Shown here: piece by piece, positions 16,843 to 26,845 of the stretch
Layout: every line of letters starts with the position of its first letter
Position numbering within the stretch: the first letter of the stretch is position 1
From: Frankia sp. QA3
GTDB lineage: Bacteria; Actinomycetota; Actinomycetes; Frankiales; Frankiaceae
Assembly: GCF_000262465.1 (NCBI RefSeq)
Contig: NZ_CM001489.1
Span: forward strand, 5,799,610-5,863,609
Length of the DNA stretch: 64,000 nt
Direction: 5' to 3'
Notes under the pieces: model-generated
Told to the model about the DNA's origin: nothing
The model's input: only the letters and a program-made list of their open reading frames with translations
Database searches by the model: none
Position numbers and translations under genes: made by a program

Positions 16843-18120
16843 TTAGTCGTCGCCGAGGCCGGCGGCCTCGAAGGCGCGCAGCGACGGCTTGATGGTGGCC
16901 GTCGGTCCGCCGGTCTCGACCAGCGGGTCGAGGGTCTTCAGCCCGTCGCCGGTGTTGTAGATGACGGTCTCGGCGGCCGGGTCGAGCAGGCCCTCGCGCA
17001 GCAGGCGGCGCAGGTTCGCGACCGTGACGCCGCCGGCCGTCTCGCCGAAGATGCCCTCGGTGCGGGCGAGTAGCCGCATACCCTCGAGGATCTCCTCGTC
17101 GCTGACGTCCGTGATCGCGCCGCCGGTGCGGCGGGCGACGTCGAGGGCGTACGGGCCGTCGGCCGGGTTGCCGATGGACAGCGACTTGGCGATCGTCGAC
17201 GGCCGCACCGGGGCGACGGTGTCGACCCCGCGGGCGAACGCCGCGGCCACCGGGTTGCAGCCGGCGGCCTGCGCGCCGAAGACCCGGTAGGGCGTCGGCT
17301 CCACCAGGCCCAGCTTGCCGAGCTCGCCGAACGCCTTGTCGACCTTGGTGAGCAGCGAGCCGGACGCGATCGGCACGACGACCTGCTCGGGCAGCCGCCA
17401 GCCGAGCTGCTCGGCCACCTCGTAGCCCAGCGTCTTGGAGCCCTCGGCGTAGAACGGCCGGACGTTGACGTTGACGAACGCCCACTCGTACTCACCGGCC
17501 AGCTCGCTGCACAGCCGGTTGACGTCGTCGTAGTTGCCCTGGATCGCGACGAGGGTCCCGCCGTACACGCCGGTGGAGACGGTCTTGCCGGCCTCCAGGT
17601 CGTGCGGCACCAGCACCACCGAGCGCAGGCCGGCCCCGGCGGCGTGCGCGGCCACGGACTGGGCGAGGTTGCCGGTCGAGGCGCAGGCCACCGTGGTGAA
17701 CCCGAGCTCGCGGGCGGCGCTCAGCGCCACCGAGACGACGCGGTCCTTGAACGAGTGCGTCGGGTTGGCGCTGTCGTCCTTGACGTAGAGCGTCTTCATC
17801 CCCAGCTCGGCGGCCAGGCGCGGGGCGGGGCGCAGCGGCGTCCAGCCGGCGCCGAGCGACACCCGCCGCGCCGGGTCATGCCCCGCGGGCAGCAGGCCGA
17901 CGTAACGCCACAGGTTCGCCGGCCCACGCTCGATGGATTCCCGGGTGACCCGGCCCAGCAGGTCGGGGTCGTAGGAGATCTCCAGCGGGGCGAAGCACTC
18001 CACGCACACGTGGGACGGGGAGAGCGGGTAGGTGGCGCCGCAGTGACGACAGGACAGTCCGACTGCGGGGTTCGCGACGTCGAGGGCGGGGGTGTCGGCA
18101 CGCTCGGGCGCGAGAGTCAT
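16843..18120 (-). CDS. thrC: Threonine synthase-like PLP enzyme with N-terminal zinc ribbon
   Basis: 425 residues from ATG 18120, with GAGGAG seven bases upstream. C24-x2-C27 and C39-x2-C42 form a zinc ribbon (LSCRHCGAT, HVCVECFAP) absent from the short actinobacterial ThrC. The fold-type II PLP core follows, with Schiff-base lysine K125 in NPTHSFKDRVVS, CASTGNLAQSV (phosphate-binding loop), IASGSLLTKVDKA and TGDGLKTLD. Known enzymes of this family act on O-phosphohomoserine to give threonine. The gene is preceded by a SAM riboswitch, unusual for threonine synthesis and more fitting for homocysteine formation. I recall a report that Streptomyces homologues make homocysteine from O-phosphohomoserine with a MoaD-like sulfur carrier, but I cannot verify it here, and no MoaD-like gene is adjacent. 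The symbol follows homology, not proven function. Confidence 0.85.
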   Translation of the reverse strand: MTLAPERADTPALDVANPAVGLSCRHCGATYPLSPSHVCVECFAPLEISYDPDLLGRVTRESIERGPANLWRYVGLLPAGHDPARRVSLGAGWTPLRPAPRLAAELGMKTLYVKDDSANPTHSFKDRVVSVALSAARELGFTTVACASTGNLAQSVAAHAAGAGLRSVVLVPHDLEAGKTVSTGVYGGTLVAIQGNYDDVNRLCSELAGEYEWAFVNVNVRPFYAEGSKTLGYEVAEQLGWRLPEQVVVPIASGSLLTKVDKAFGELGKLGLVEPTPYRVFGAQAAGCNPVAAAFARGVDTVAPVRPSTIAKSLSIGNPADGPYALDVARRTGGAITDVSDEEILEGMRLLARTEGIFGETAGGVTVANLRRLLREGLLDPAAETVIYNTGDGLKTLDPLVETGGPTATIKPSLRAFEAAGLGDD

Positions 18121-18123
18121 GAA

Positions 18124-18258
18124 GAAGCTCCTCATCTTTCCCGGGGCAACCTGCCACGGGTCGGAATTAGCACCTGCCACGCATCGGATGCGGGTGGTTG
18201 CCGGGGCTTCACTGGGCCGTTCCCTCTGCCCCTCTGGATGAGCCAGATGAAGTTGTCT
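18124..18258 (-). ncRNA. SAM-I (S-box) riboswitch upstream of the thrC-like gene
   Basis: The minus-strand leader contains the S-box core in order: GGCTCATCCAGAGG (P1 5' strand, about 18249-18236), AGAGGGAACGGCCC (18226-18213), GTGAAGCCCCGGCAACC (kink-turn side, 18212-18196), GGTGCTAATTCC (18174-18163) and GAAAGATGAGGAG (P1 3' strand, 18140-18128). P1 pairs GCTCATC with GATGAG. GAGGAG, the ribosome binding site (18133-18128), overlaps the P1 3' strand by three bases, and the ATG at 18120 follows. SAM binding should therefore hide the site, giving translational repression. No terminator stem is visible between aptamer and start. Classes SAM-II and SAM-IV do not fit the order of motifs. Confidence 0.88.
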
Positions 18259-18264
18259 GTCCGT

Positions 18265-18270
18265 ACTGTA
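18265..18270 (-). promoter_or_regulatory. -10 element of the riboswitch-controlled promoter
   Basis: TACAGT on the minus strand, 7 bases before position 18258, would start transcription just upstream of the aptamer P1 stem. No clear -35 was seen, which is common in actinobacteria. Confidence 0.45.
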
Positions 18271-18470
18271 GACCGTGTGCGGGAGATCGTGCACCGGTGT
18301 TTCGTGGTTCACGGTCATGAGACCGTGTTTCGCCGGGTGCGGCCCGCCCTGGCCCCCACAATGTTCACCGGCGCCGGGCACGCCGGGTCCACGTCCGGCG
18401 ACCGCCGTCCACGCCCCGTGCCCGGGCAGCCGCGCCGGCGGGCCGACCCACCTCGCAGACCAGGGAGTCC

Positions 18471-19274
18471 GTGACAGTGAGTATTCGCGTCGTCTACACC
18501 GATCTCGACGGCACGATGGTCGGCCCGAAGGGTTGCTTCTTCCGCGCCGAGGGCGGGGCGATCACCCTGGACCCGGCGCAGGCGCTCGCCGAGCTGCACT
18601 CGGCCGGGATCGCGCTGGTGCTGGTCAGCGGCCGCACCCGGCCGCAGCTGGTCGAGGCGGCGCAGATCTTCGGCGCGGACGGCTTCATCGGGGAGCTCGG
18701 CGCCATCGTCGGCTGGAACGACGGGCGGGACAGCGAGATCCTGCGCGGCGCCATGCCACCCGACGTCGACCAGGTCCCCGAGTCGCTGCTCGACCGGTTG
18801 ATCGAGCGCTATCCCGACCGCCTGGAGCTGCACACCCCCTGGCACGCCGGCCGCGAGGTCGACGTCATGCTCCGCGGCCGCATCGACGTGCCGGAGGTCG
18901 ACGGCTGGCTCGCCGAGACCGGTTTCGCCTGGCTGAGCATGCGTGACAACGGCCTGATCTCGCCGGCCCACATGCCCGGACTGGGGGTGGCGCCGCACGT
19001 CTACCACCTCGTCCCCGACGGGGTGGGCAAGGGCGACGCGGTGGCCTACGACCTCAAGCGGCGCGGCGTGTCCCCGGCCGAGGCGATCGCGATCGGCGAC
19101 TCCGCCAGCGACCTGGCGATGGCCCCGCATGTCGGGCGGATGCACCTGGTAGCGAACGCGATGCGCCATCCGGACATCACCGCACTGCTCGCCCGGTACG
19201 ACAACGTCACGGTCGAGGCGGGCACGGTCGGCGCCGGCTGGGCGAGCGCGGTCCGGTCGGCCGTCGCCGCCTGA
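18471..19274 (+). CDS. HAD-superfamily (Cof-type) phosphohydrolase
   Basis: 267 residues from GTG 18471. HAD motif I is YTDLDGTM (D11 nucleophile, D13 acid), motif II LVLVSGRTRPQL, motif III VGKGDAVAYDL (lysine) and motif IV AIAIGDSASDLAMA. A C2-type cap lies between motifs II and III, typical of sugar-phosphate phosphatases. The substrate is unknown; the neighbouring trehalose genes make a sugar phosphate possible but unproven. It is transcribed away from the riboswitch-controlled gene and followed 188 bases later by the trehalose-6-phosphate synthase gene on the same strand. Confidence 0.85.
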   Translation: MTVSIRVVYTDLDGTMVGPKGCFFRAEGGAITLDPAQALAELHSAGIALVLVSGRTRPQLVEAAQIFGADGFIGELGAIVGWNDGRDSEILRGAMPPDVDQVPESLLDRLIERYPDRLELHTPWHAGREVDVMLRGRIDVPEVDGWLAETGFAWLSMRDNGLISPAHMPGLGVAPHVYHLVPDGVGKGDAVAYDLKRRGVSPAEAIAIGDSASDLAMAPHVGRMHLVANAMRHPDITALLARYDNVTVEAGTVGAGWASAVRSAVAA

Positions 19275-19462
19275 TCCGACCGTCCCGGCCCGACCGTCCG
19301 CGCCCGATCCGCTGCCGGTTCGTCCGCTGTTGGCGGACCGGACGGCGGCCGGACACCGGACGGACGATGCCAGGCCATATCCGGCGATACCCGCGCGGGT
19401 CGGCAGGGGTGAGGCTTGCAGTCCGGCCTGGACGGCGGTCCGGATGGCCTACCCTCCGCAGT

Positions 19463-21028
19463 GTGCAGCGGATGCGGGAAGCCGAGCAGGGCACGTCGGC
19501 GAGTCCTTCGCCGCTGGGGACGGCGCGGGTGCTGGTGGCCTCCAACCGGGGTCCGGTGGCGTTCGTCACCGGTGACGACGGGGAGCTGGTGCTGCGCCGG
19601 GGGGCCGGCGGGCTGGTCAGCGGCCTGGGCCAGGCGGCGGCCGATGCGCCGCCCGAGGCTCTGCCGATGCTCTGGGTGTGCGCCGCGCTCGGCGACGCCG
19701 ACCGGCGTGCGGTCCGCGCGGCACCGGCCGGCCGGCTCGACCTCGCCGGCCATGACACCGGCGGCACGGCCGTGCGGATGCTCGACGTCGACCGGGTCGT
19801 GTTCGACCGGGCCTACAACGCGGTCGCGAACCGCATCCTGTGGTTCATCCAGCACCTGCTCTACGCCCCGGCCTCGCAGCCGATGTTCGACCCGGCGTTC
19901 CGCCGCGACTGGGCGGCCTACGAGGCGTACAACGCGATGTTCGCCGAGGCGCTGGCGCACGAGGCCGCCCCGGGCGCCTGCGTGCTCGTCCAGGACTACC
20001 ACCTGACCCTCGTCCCCGGGCAGCTCCGCCGGCTGCGCCCGGACCTTCGCATCGCCCACTTCAGCCACACCCCGTGGGCGCCGCCGGAGTACTTCCGGAT
20101 GCTCCCCGACGACATCGGCGAGCAGATCCTGCGCGGCATGCTCGGCGCCGACCGGCTGGGGTTCCTCACCGACGCGTGGGCCGACGCCTTCACCGAGTGC
20201 GCCCGCGGCCTGTCGGGGGTGCGGGTCGAGCGGCGCGCGCTCACGGTGGCGCCGCCCGCCGGGGTGGCGGGGGCCGGCCACACGGTGCGGATCGGGGTGC
20301 ACCCGCTCGGTGTCGACGCCGACGAGCTGCGCGACCGGGCCGGCGCATCCGACGTCGCCGCCCGGGCGGCGGAGCTCGTCGAGCTGGCCGAGGGCCGGCG
20401 CCTGATCGTCCGGGTCGACCGCACCGAGCTGTCCAAGAACATCGTGCGCGGCCTCGCCGCCTACCGCGAGCTGCTGCGGACCCGCCCGGAGTGGCGCGGC
20501 AAGGTGATGCACCTGGTCTGCGCCTACCCGTCGCGGCACGACCTGCCGGAGTACCGCGAGTACACCGCCACGGTGCAGCGTCTCGCCGCGGAGATCGAGG
20601 ACGAGTTCGCCACGGACACCTGGCTGCCGCTGCGGTTGGAGATCACCGACGACTACCCGCGGTCGATCGCCGCGCTCTCGCTCGCCGAGGTGCTCGTCGT
20701 CAACCCGATCCGGGACGGGATGAACCTCGTCGCGAAGGAGGGGCCGGTCGTGTCGCGGCGAGACGCCGTGCTGGTGTTGTCCCGGGAGGCGGGGGCCTGC
20801 GCGGAGATGGGCCGGGCGGCACTGGTGATCAATCCCTTCGACATCCAGGCGACCGCGCAGGCCCTGCACACGGCGCTGACGATGCCCGCGGCCGACCGCC
20901 GGCGCCGCGCCGGCGAGCTCGCCGCCGTGGCCGGCCGGCTGCCGCCGCGGGTCTGGTTCACCGACCAGCTCACCGCCCTCGCCGCGGATCGCGCAGGCGC
21001 GCCGGTCAACCGCCGAGGCGCTCGATGA
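19463..21028 (+). CDS. otsA: Trehalose-6-phosphate synthase-like glycosyltransferase (GT20)
   Basis: Transfers glucose from a nucleotide sugar to glucose-6-phosphate. 521 residues. Recognisable GT20 parts are VASNRGPVAFV, GGLVSGLGQA, VQDYHLTLVPGQLRR, AHFSHTPWAPPEYFRMLP, VDRTELSKNIVRGLAAYRE (sugar-nucleotide phosphate-binding lysine region) and NPIRDGMNLVAKE. It is the divergent actinomycete type: the HTPFP motif is HTPWAPP. A TACCCT -10 at 19450-19455 lies seven bases before GTG 19463, suggesting leaderless translation from that codon; ATG 19472 is the alternative. The upstream part of the frame looks non-coding. It is convergent with and overlaps otsB by 23 bases. Glucosylglycerol-phosphate or another acceptor cannot be excluded. 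Confidence 0.85.
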   Translation: MQRMREAEQGTSASPSPLGTARVLVASNRGPVAFVTGDDGELVLRRGAGGLVSGLGQAAADAPPEALPMLWVCAALGDADRRAVRAAPAGRLDLAGHDTGGTAVRMLDVDRVVFDRAYNAVANRILWFIQHLLYAPASQPMFDPAFRRDWAAYEAYNAMFAEALAHEAAPGACVLVQDYHLTLVPGQLRRLRPDLRIAHFSHTPWAPPEYFRMLPDDIGEQILRGMLGADRLGFLTDAWADAFTECARGLSGVRVERRALTVAPPAGVAGAGHTVRIGVHPLGVDADELRDRAGASDVAARAAELVELAEGRRLIVRVDRTELSKNIVRGLAAYRELLRTRPEWRGKVMHLVCAYPSRHDLPEYREYTATVQRLAAEIEDEFATDTWLPLRLEITDDYPRSIAALSLAEVLVVNPIRDGMNLVAKEGPVVSRRDAVLVLSREAGACAEMGRAALVINPFDIQATAQALHTALTMPAADRRRRAGELAAVAGRLPPRVWFTDQLTALAADRAGAPVNRRGAR

Positions 21029-21926
21029 GCACCTCCAGCAGCGCGACCATTCCGGCGGGCCCGCCGACGACCAGGTCGGCACGCTCCCGCAGCACGGCGG
21101 GGACCTCGGGGCTGTCGCTGCACACGGTGATGCCGGGCAGCCCGCTCGCCCGCATCTCGTCGACGGCGGAGAAGGCGGGCAGGTCGCCGTAGTCGTCCCC
21201 GGCAACCAGCACCGAGCGTGCCCCTCTGGCGGCGACGAGCTCGCGCAGCGCGCCCCCCTTGTCGTGGCCGGGCGGGCGCAGCTCCAGCACCTTCTTGCCG
21301 GGGGCGGCCTCCAGCCCGTGCTCCTCGGCGAGGGTGGTCAGTGCCGGGGTCAGCGCGGCCAGTGCCGCATCCGGGTCGGCGGTGCGGCGCACGTGCACGA
21401 CGAGCGCCTGATGCTTGTCCTCGACGACCGTGCCGGCGGGGGCGTCGCGCAGCAGCTCGGGCAGGGCGGCGCGGACGGTGGCCACGCCCGCCAGCGGCTC
21501 CGGGCTGGTGATCGCGCGCGACCGCGAGTCCCACCGCTGCAGTCCGTACTGGCCGAGGATGACCAGGTCGCCGAGGCCGGGGAGCTTCTCGACCCCGGTC
21601 AGCTCCAGCAGCGCGTCGACCGGCCGCCCGGTGATGATCGCGAGAGTGCCCACCGCGTGGGAGATCCGGCGCAGCGCCTCGATCGCCCCGGCGGCGGGGA
21701 CGGCATCGGCCGGGCGGGCCACGATCGGGGAGAGCGTGCCGTCGTAGTCGAGGGCGATCAGCGCGCGGTCGGGCGCGGTGAGCAGGGCGGCGAGCCCGGC
21801 ACCCCCGGCGAGGGTTCGGGGCGCGGGCGGGCTGTGCTGGTCGTGGGCTGCGGAGTCGTCGTGGGCTGCGGAGTCGGCGGCGCTGTGCTGGGCGGACGCG
21901 GCGCTGTGCTGGGCGGAATCGCTCAC
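21006..21926 (-). CDS. otsB: Trehalose-6-phosphate phosphatase
   Basis: 306 residues, GTG 21926. HAD phosphatase producing trehalose from trehalose-6-phosphate. Motif I LIALDYDGTLSPI, motif II LAIITGRPVDALLEL, GQYGLQRWD (substrate region), ELRPPGHDKGGAL (lysine motif III) and VLVAGDDYGDLPAFSAV (motif IV) are clear. The first 35 residues are a low-complexity Ser/Ala/His repeat (SAQHSAASAQHSAAD, SAAHDDSAAHD) with no role in the family fold, encoded by short tandem repeats. Its 3' end overlaps otsA by 23 bases on the other strand, so the two genes that work together are convergent rather than in one operon. Confidence 0.92.
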   Translation of the reverse strand: MSDSAQHSAASAQHSAADSAAHDDSAAHDQHSPPAPRTLAGGAGLAALLTAPDRALIALDYDGTLSPIVARPADAVPAAGAIEALRRISHAVGTLAIITGRPVDALLELTGVEKLPGLGDLVILGQYGLQRWDSRSRAITSPEPLAGVATVRAALPELLRDAPAGTVVEDKHQALVVHVRRTADPDAALAALTPALTTLAEEHGLEAAPGKKVLELRPPGHDKGGALRELVAARGARSVLVAGDDYGDLPAFSAVDEMRASGLPGITVCSDSPEVPAVLRERADLVVGGPAGMVALLEVLIERLGG

Positions 21927-22012
21927 GGAGCCTTCCCGGGGTCGGTGTCGTCGATGGTCGAGGGCCGGCGGACATGCCCACCGTGGGATGTCTCAGGCGG
22001 GACGATCACTGA

Positions 22013-22663
22013 TCATTTTTCCGGGTCGGCGGGGAAGTCGCGAGTGATGACGAGGATCAGGGTGTCGGTGGAGATGATTCTCGTCTGCGAGCGGGGGATG
22101 ATCTTCTCGATGCCCGGAACGGCGTCCTTGAGGGCCTGGGCGGCCTCGGCGTCGGAGTCGTCGTAGAACACCGTCGAGACCGGGACGTTGTAGATCGACT
22201 GGAAGTTCCCGGTCCGCTCGACCGGGAACCCGGCGGCCTCGACCCGCCCGGCCGCCGCCTCCGCCAGGCCGGAGATCCGGGAGTTGTTCAGCACGACCAC
22301 CGGCGCGGTCACCGCAGGGGCCCGCCGGGTCTGCGGCGTCGGCGGCGGCGCGGGCGTCGGGGATGACGGCCGCTCGCTGGGCGGCGTCGTCGCGGCCGGG
22401 CTCGGGCGATGGGTCGGCGAGGCTGCGGGCGTCGTGCGGCGCACGGCGGGCGACGGGCTCGGGCTGCCGCCGTCCGGCGTGCGGGTCGGCGCCGCGACCG
22501 GCCTCGACCGATCGGGGTCGGAGTTGCCGTTGAGCAGGTTGACCAGCAGGATGCCGGCGAGCACGGCGAGGACGGCGATGACCCCCGCCGCCAGGGCATG
22601 CAGCCGGTCCGCGCGCCGGTCCGGGGGGCGGCGCCGCGGCGGCGCGCTCGTGCCATGCGTCAT
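22013..22663 (-). CDS. LytR_C domain membrane protein
   Basis: 216 residues. A basic N-terminus is followed by one membrane segment at about residues 25-45 (ALAAGVIAVLAVLAGILLVNLL), a Pro/Ser/Thr linker to about residue 120 and a C-terminal LytR_C domain: VVVLNNSRISGLAEAAAGRVEAAGF, STVFYDDSDAEAAQALKDA and TDTLILVITRDF. Such domains sit outside the membrane and are linked to cell-envelope assembly; here the catalytic LytR-CpsA-Psr domain is absent. ATG 22663 lies seven bases after the DUF3263 stop, so the two genes are translated together. The same pair recurs in actinomycetes near the trehalose genes, from memory. Confidence 0.85.
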   Translation of the reverse strand: MTHGTSAPPRRRPPDRRADRLHALAAGVIAVLAVLAGILLVNLLNGNSDPDRSRPVAAPTRTPDGGSPSPSPAVRRTTPAASPTHRPSPAATTPPSERPSSPTPAPPPTPQTRRAPAVTAPVVVLNNSRISGLAEAAAGRVEAAGFPVERTGNFQSIYNVPVSTVFYDDSDAEAAQALKDAVPGIEKIIPRSQTRIISTDTLILVITRDFPADPEK

Positions 22664-22670
22664 GCGCGCT

Positions 22671-23039
22671 CTACTCCTCGACCCGGTCCCGGCGGCCGGA
22701 CCTGGCGGCCCGGCGCTGCTCGCGCAGCCGGCGCAGCCGTCGGACGAGCATCGGATCGGTGATCAGTGCCGCGTCCGAGTCGATCAGTCGGTTGAGGATC
22801 TGGTAGTAACGCGTCGAGGACAGGCCGAACTCGGCGCGGATCGCCTCCTCCTTCGCCCCCGGATGACGCCACCAGCCCTGCTCGAAGCGAAGGATGCGCC
22901 GGTCGCGGTCGGACAGCTCCGCGGCCGGTGCGCTCGCCCGCCCGGGTTCCTCGGGCGGCAGGGGTTGAGCTGCCTGCACAGCGGGACCTCCTCGGGACGC
23001 AGCCGGGACGACGGACGCGCTAGGACGCGGCCACGCCAC
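22671..23039 (-). CDS. DUF3263 family protein
   Basis: 122 residues. A Pro/Ala leader of about 40 residues is followed by the compact DUF3263 domain: LSDRDRRILRFEQGWWRHPGA, EEAIRAEFGLSSTRYYQILNRLID and DPMLVRRLRRLREQR. The central stretch looks like a helix-turn-helix (FGLSSTRYYQILNRL), so a DNA-binding role is plausible though the family is uncharacterised. It is the first gene of a two-gene operon with the LytR_C protein. GTG 23039 is the likely start, but a shorter start after the leader is possible. Confidence 0.85.
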   Translation of the reverse strand: MAWPRPSASVVPAASRGGPAVQAAQPLPPEEPGRASAPAAELSDRDRRILRFEQGWWRHPGAKEEAIRAEFGLSSTRYYQILNRLIDSDAALITDPMLVRRLRRLREQRRAARSGRRDRVEE

Positions 23040-23186
23040 GCCCGGTATGGCTTGCCGCCCACTATTTCATCCTGTGGGTCCGACATCCCCGGTCGTCTCC
23101 GGGAACACACGTTCCGGGCGGCGATCGCGACAGTGGGCCACGGCGACGCCGGGCCCGCGGCGACCGGGGGGCTCTAGGCTGGATCG

Positions 23187-23600
23187 GTGAGCCGGCGTTT
23201 CACCCGCACCACGGAGGACTTCGTCTGTCTCGTCTGCGGGGCCTCCGTGCGCGGCGACGGGTACACCAACCACTGCCCATCCTGCCTGTGCTCGCGCCAC
23301 GTCGACGTGCATCCCGGCGACCGTGCGGCCGGCTGCGGCGGGGTGATGCGCCCGGTGGCCGTCGAGACCCGGACGCACGACGTGGTCCTCACGCATGCCT
23401 GCGAGCGCTGCGGCCACCGCCGCCGCAACCGCACCGCGCCGGCCGACGACCGCGACGCCCTGCTCGCCGTCGCGGCCGCGGCGGCACAAACAGCGGTGTT
23501 CTCCGCCGAAGCGGTGCTCCCCGAGGTGGGATCCCCGGTTGCGTCGCGCTCCGCCGGCGCCCGTCCACGGCGTCGCGCCCGAGCCGGCCGCGGCCGCTGA
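23187..23600 (+). CDS. RNHCP domain protein (zinc-binding)
   Basis: 137 residues from GTG 23187. The N-terminal part is FVCLVCGASVRGDG then TNHCPSCLCSRHVD, the RNHCP motif. A second Cys pattern, CGGVMRPV and THACERCGHRRRNR, completes two zinc-ribbon-like knuckles (CxxC, CxxC, CGG, CxxC). The family is actinobacterial and of unknown function; zinc and nucleic-acid binding are inferred from the knuckles and basic residues. The last 25 residues are Arg-rich and disordered. It is divergent from the DUF3263 operon with 147 bases between the starts. Confidence 0.88.
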   Translation: MSRRFTRTTEDFVCLVCGASVRGDGYTNHCPSCLCSRHVDVHPGDRAAGCGGVMRPVAVETRTHDVVLTHACERCGHRRRNRTAPADDRDALLAVAAAAAQTAVFSAEAVLPEVGSPVASRSAGARPRRRARAGRGR

Positions 23601-23770
23601 GCGCCCGCGTCCCGGTGCGTCGCCTGATCGGGCAGCCGCACGAGTTGCCGAGAGCTCGCACGATCGGTGGCCTTGACCGTGGTCACCCTCGGCAACTCGG
23701 CGACCGGCACCGTCCGGTGGCAGCCCGGGCGCGAGGCCCGGGATGCCGCCCGGCGCGGCCCGCCCTGGGG

Positions 23771-23792
23771 CCGGCGCGTCACCTCGCGCCGG
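23771..23792. terminator. Hairpin between convergent genes
   Basis: CCGGCGCG-TCACCT-CGCGCCGG is a perfect 8-bp stem in the 277-base gap between the ends of the RNHCP gene and the glutamate dehydrogenase gene. It has no U-tract on either side but could stop transcription from both directions. Confidence 0.45.
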
Positions 23793-23877
23793 CGTGGTGC
23801 CCCGTTGGTCGGCTTCCCGGCCCGTCAGGGACGGGGCGGTTGGTTCAGGCGAAAACGGCTGATCGGCAGGCGGGCCG

Positions 23878-25134
<1,257 letters not shown>

Positions 25135-25330
25135 AGGCACCTCCGCGGCGCGTTTCGAGCCACCCTCTGCCGCCGAACGCGCCGCCGGGTTCGTCGGCCA
25201 CGGCGCGCTCCGTTGCGTGCCGTGGCAGTGACTCGATATGGCGCAAACAATAGGTGACGGGAGAGGCCCCCCGCCCGGCACGTCGAGGGCGCGCCCCGGG
25301 CCGCCCGAACGGGCGGGTACGGTCGCGAGC

Positions 25331-26845
25331 GTGCGCGCGGATCAGTCGGCCCCGTCCGCCGGGCCGCCCCGCCCGCCGGCCCCGGAGCCGATCGCCGCCG
25401 CCGGCCCGGCGGCCACATCCCGGACCGGTCCGGGTACCCCCGGTCCGGCCGTCGGCCGGTTATGGGGCGGCTGGCTGCTCAGTCGCGCGCTGCTCGTCGT
25501 CGGTGTCCTGATCGGCCAGACGTTCGGCGCCCAGCAGAGTGTCCTCGGTGATCTTCGAATCTACGCCGACTGGGCGCACGATCTCGGCCACGGCGGCGGG
25601 CTGCCCGCCGGCGATGATCGCTGGCAGTACCCGCCGGGGGCGGCGGTCGCGCTCGTGCTACCGGAGCTCGCTCACACCCTTTCGGCGGTGCCTTATCGGG
25701 TGGCGTTCCTCGTGCTGACGCTTCTCGCCGACGCCGCCGTGACCGCCGCGCTGGCGCGGCGCGACCGCGGCGCGGCGCTGTTCTGGGTGGTCGGGATCAC
25801 GGCGCTGGGCCCGGTGGCGCTGGCCCGGTTCGACCTGCTTCCGGCGGCGGCTGCGGTCGCCGCGGTGCTCGCCGTCTCGCGCGCCCGGTTCGGCCGCGCC
25901 GGATTCCACCTCGGCGTGGGGACGCTGCTCAAGGTGTGGCCGTTGCTGCTGCTGGTCGCGGTGCCGGCGCCGGCCGGCTCCCCGTCACGGTGGCCGGCGT
26001 GGTTGCGGGCGGGGGCGGCCCGCCTGGTCGGTGGGTTGCTGGGCGCCGTGGGACTGCTCGCCGCCGTCGGAGCGCTGACCGGGTGGTGGCGCGACGTCCT
26101 CGGCTTCCTCGGCGCGCAGCAGGCCCGCGGGCTGCAGGTCGAGGCGGTGGCCGCGACGCCGTTCGTCGTCGCCCACATGCTCGGCGGCCCGGCGCCCGAC
26201 TACTCCTACGGCTCCCTGCAGTTCGGCGGTCCGGCGGCCCGCGCCGTCGCCACGGCCTGCACCCTGCTCGAGGCCGTCGCCGTCGTCGCCGCGGCGGTGT
26301 GGTGGTGGACGCGGGCCCGGCAGCCGGCGGGTGCCGGGGCGGCCCGGACGGGCGAGGGGACCGTCACCTCGGGCGTTGCCTGCGTCGTCCCGCCGGGGGA
26401 TGCCGCTGCCGACCCGCGGGCGATGGCCGCGACGCTCGCCGGGCGGGCCCTCGCGCTCGTCGTCGTGGTCGTCGTGACCGCCCGGGTGCTCAGCCCGCAG
26501 TACCTCGTGTGGATCCTCGCGCTGGTCGCCGCGGGGCTCGCCGTCGCGCCCCCGGGCGCCACGGGAGACGCCGCCGGCACCGCGCCGGCGCCGGGGAGCG
26601 GCGGCCGACCGTGGGGTCCGCGCGCGCGGCTGCCGGTGGCGCTGCTGGCCTGCGTCGTGCTGACCCAGATCATCTACCCATGGCGGTACAACGACGTCAT
26701 CCAGGGCCGGATCGTGCTGAGCCTGCTGCTGGTCGGGCGCAACCTCGGCCTGCTCACGGTGTGCTGGTGGGCGGTGCGGGCCGCCGCCGGGCCGCCAGCA
26801 GCGCGGCTGCGGCCCCGGCGACGACGGCGAGCCCGGCGACCGTGA
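25331..26845 (+). CDS. GT87-like membrane glycosyltransferase
   Basis: 504 residues from GTG 25331; the upstream frame from 25238 is Pro/Arg-rich and less likely. About ten hydrophobic segments are visible, starting with LLSRALLVVGVLIGQTFGA, and a periplasmic-facing loop ADWAHDLGHGGGLPAGDDRW followed by QYPPGAAVALVLPELA, which resembles the catalytic loop of GT-C polyprenol-phosphate mannosyltransferases (GT87/DUF2029). HLGVGTLLKVWPLLLLVAV and SPQYLVWILALVAAG are further family-like segments. Likely role: adding mannose to cell-envelope lipoglycans outside the membrane. Its last 92 bases overlap the convergent MptB-like gene. Acceptor and donor are inferred. Confidence 0.8.
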   Translation: MRADQSAPSAGPPRPPAPEPIAAAGPAATSRTGPGTPGPAVGRLWGGWLLSRALLVVGVLIGQTFGAQQSVLGDLRIYADWAHDLGHGGGLPAGDDRWQYPPGAAVALVLPELAHTLSAVPYRVAFLVLTLLADAAVTAALARRDRGAALFWVVGITALGPVALARFDLLPAAAAVAAVLAVSRARFGRAGFHLGVGTLLKVWPLLLLVAVPAPAGSPSRWPAWLRAGAARLVGGLLGAVGLLAAVGALTGWWRDVLGFLGAQQARGLQVEAVAATPFVVAHMLGGPAPDYSYGSLQFGGPAARAVATACTLLEAVAVVAAAVWWWTRARQPAGAGAARTGEGTVTSGVACVVPPGDAAADPRAMAATLAGRALALVVVVVVTARVLSPQYLVWILALVAAGLAVAPPGATGDAAGTAPAPGSGGRPWGPRARLPVALLACVVLTQIIYPWRYNDVIQGRIVLSLLLVGRNLGLLTVCWWAVRAAAGPPAARLRPRRRRRARRP

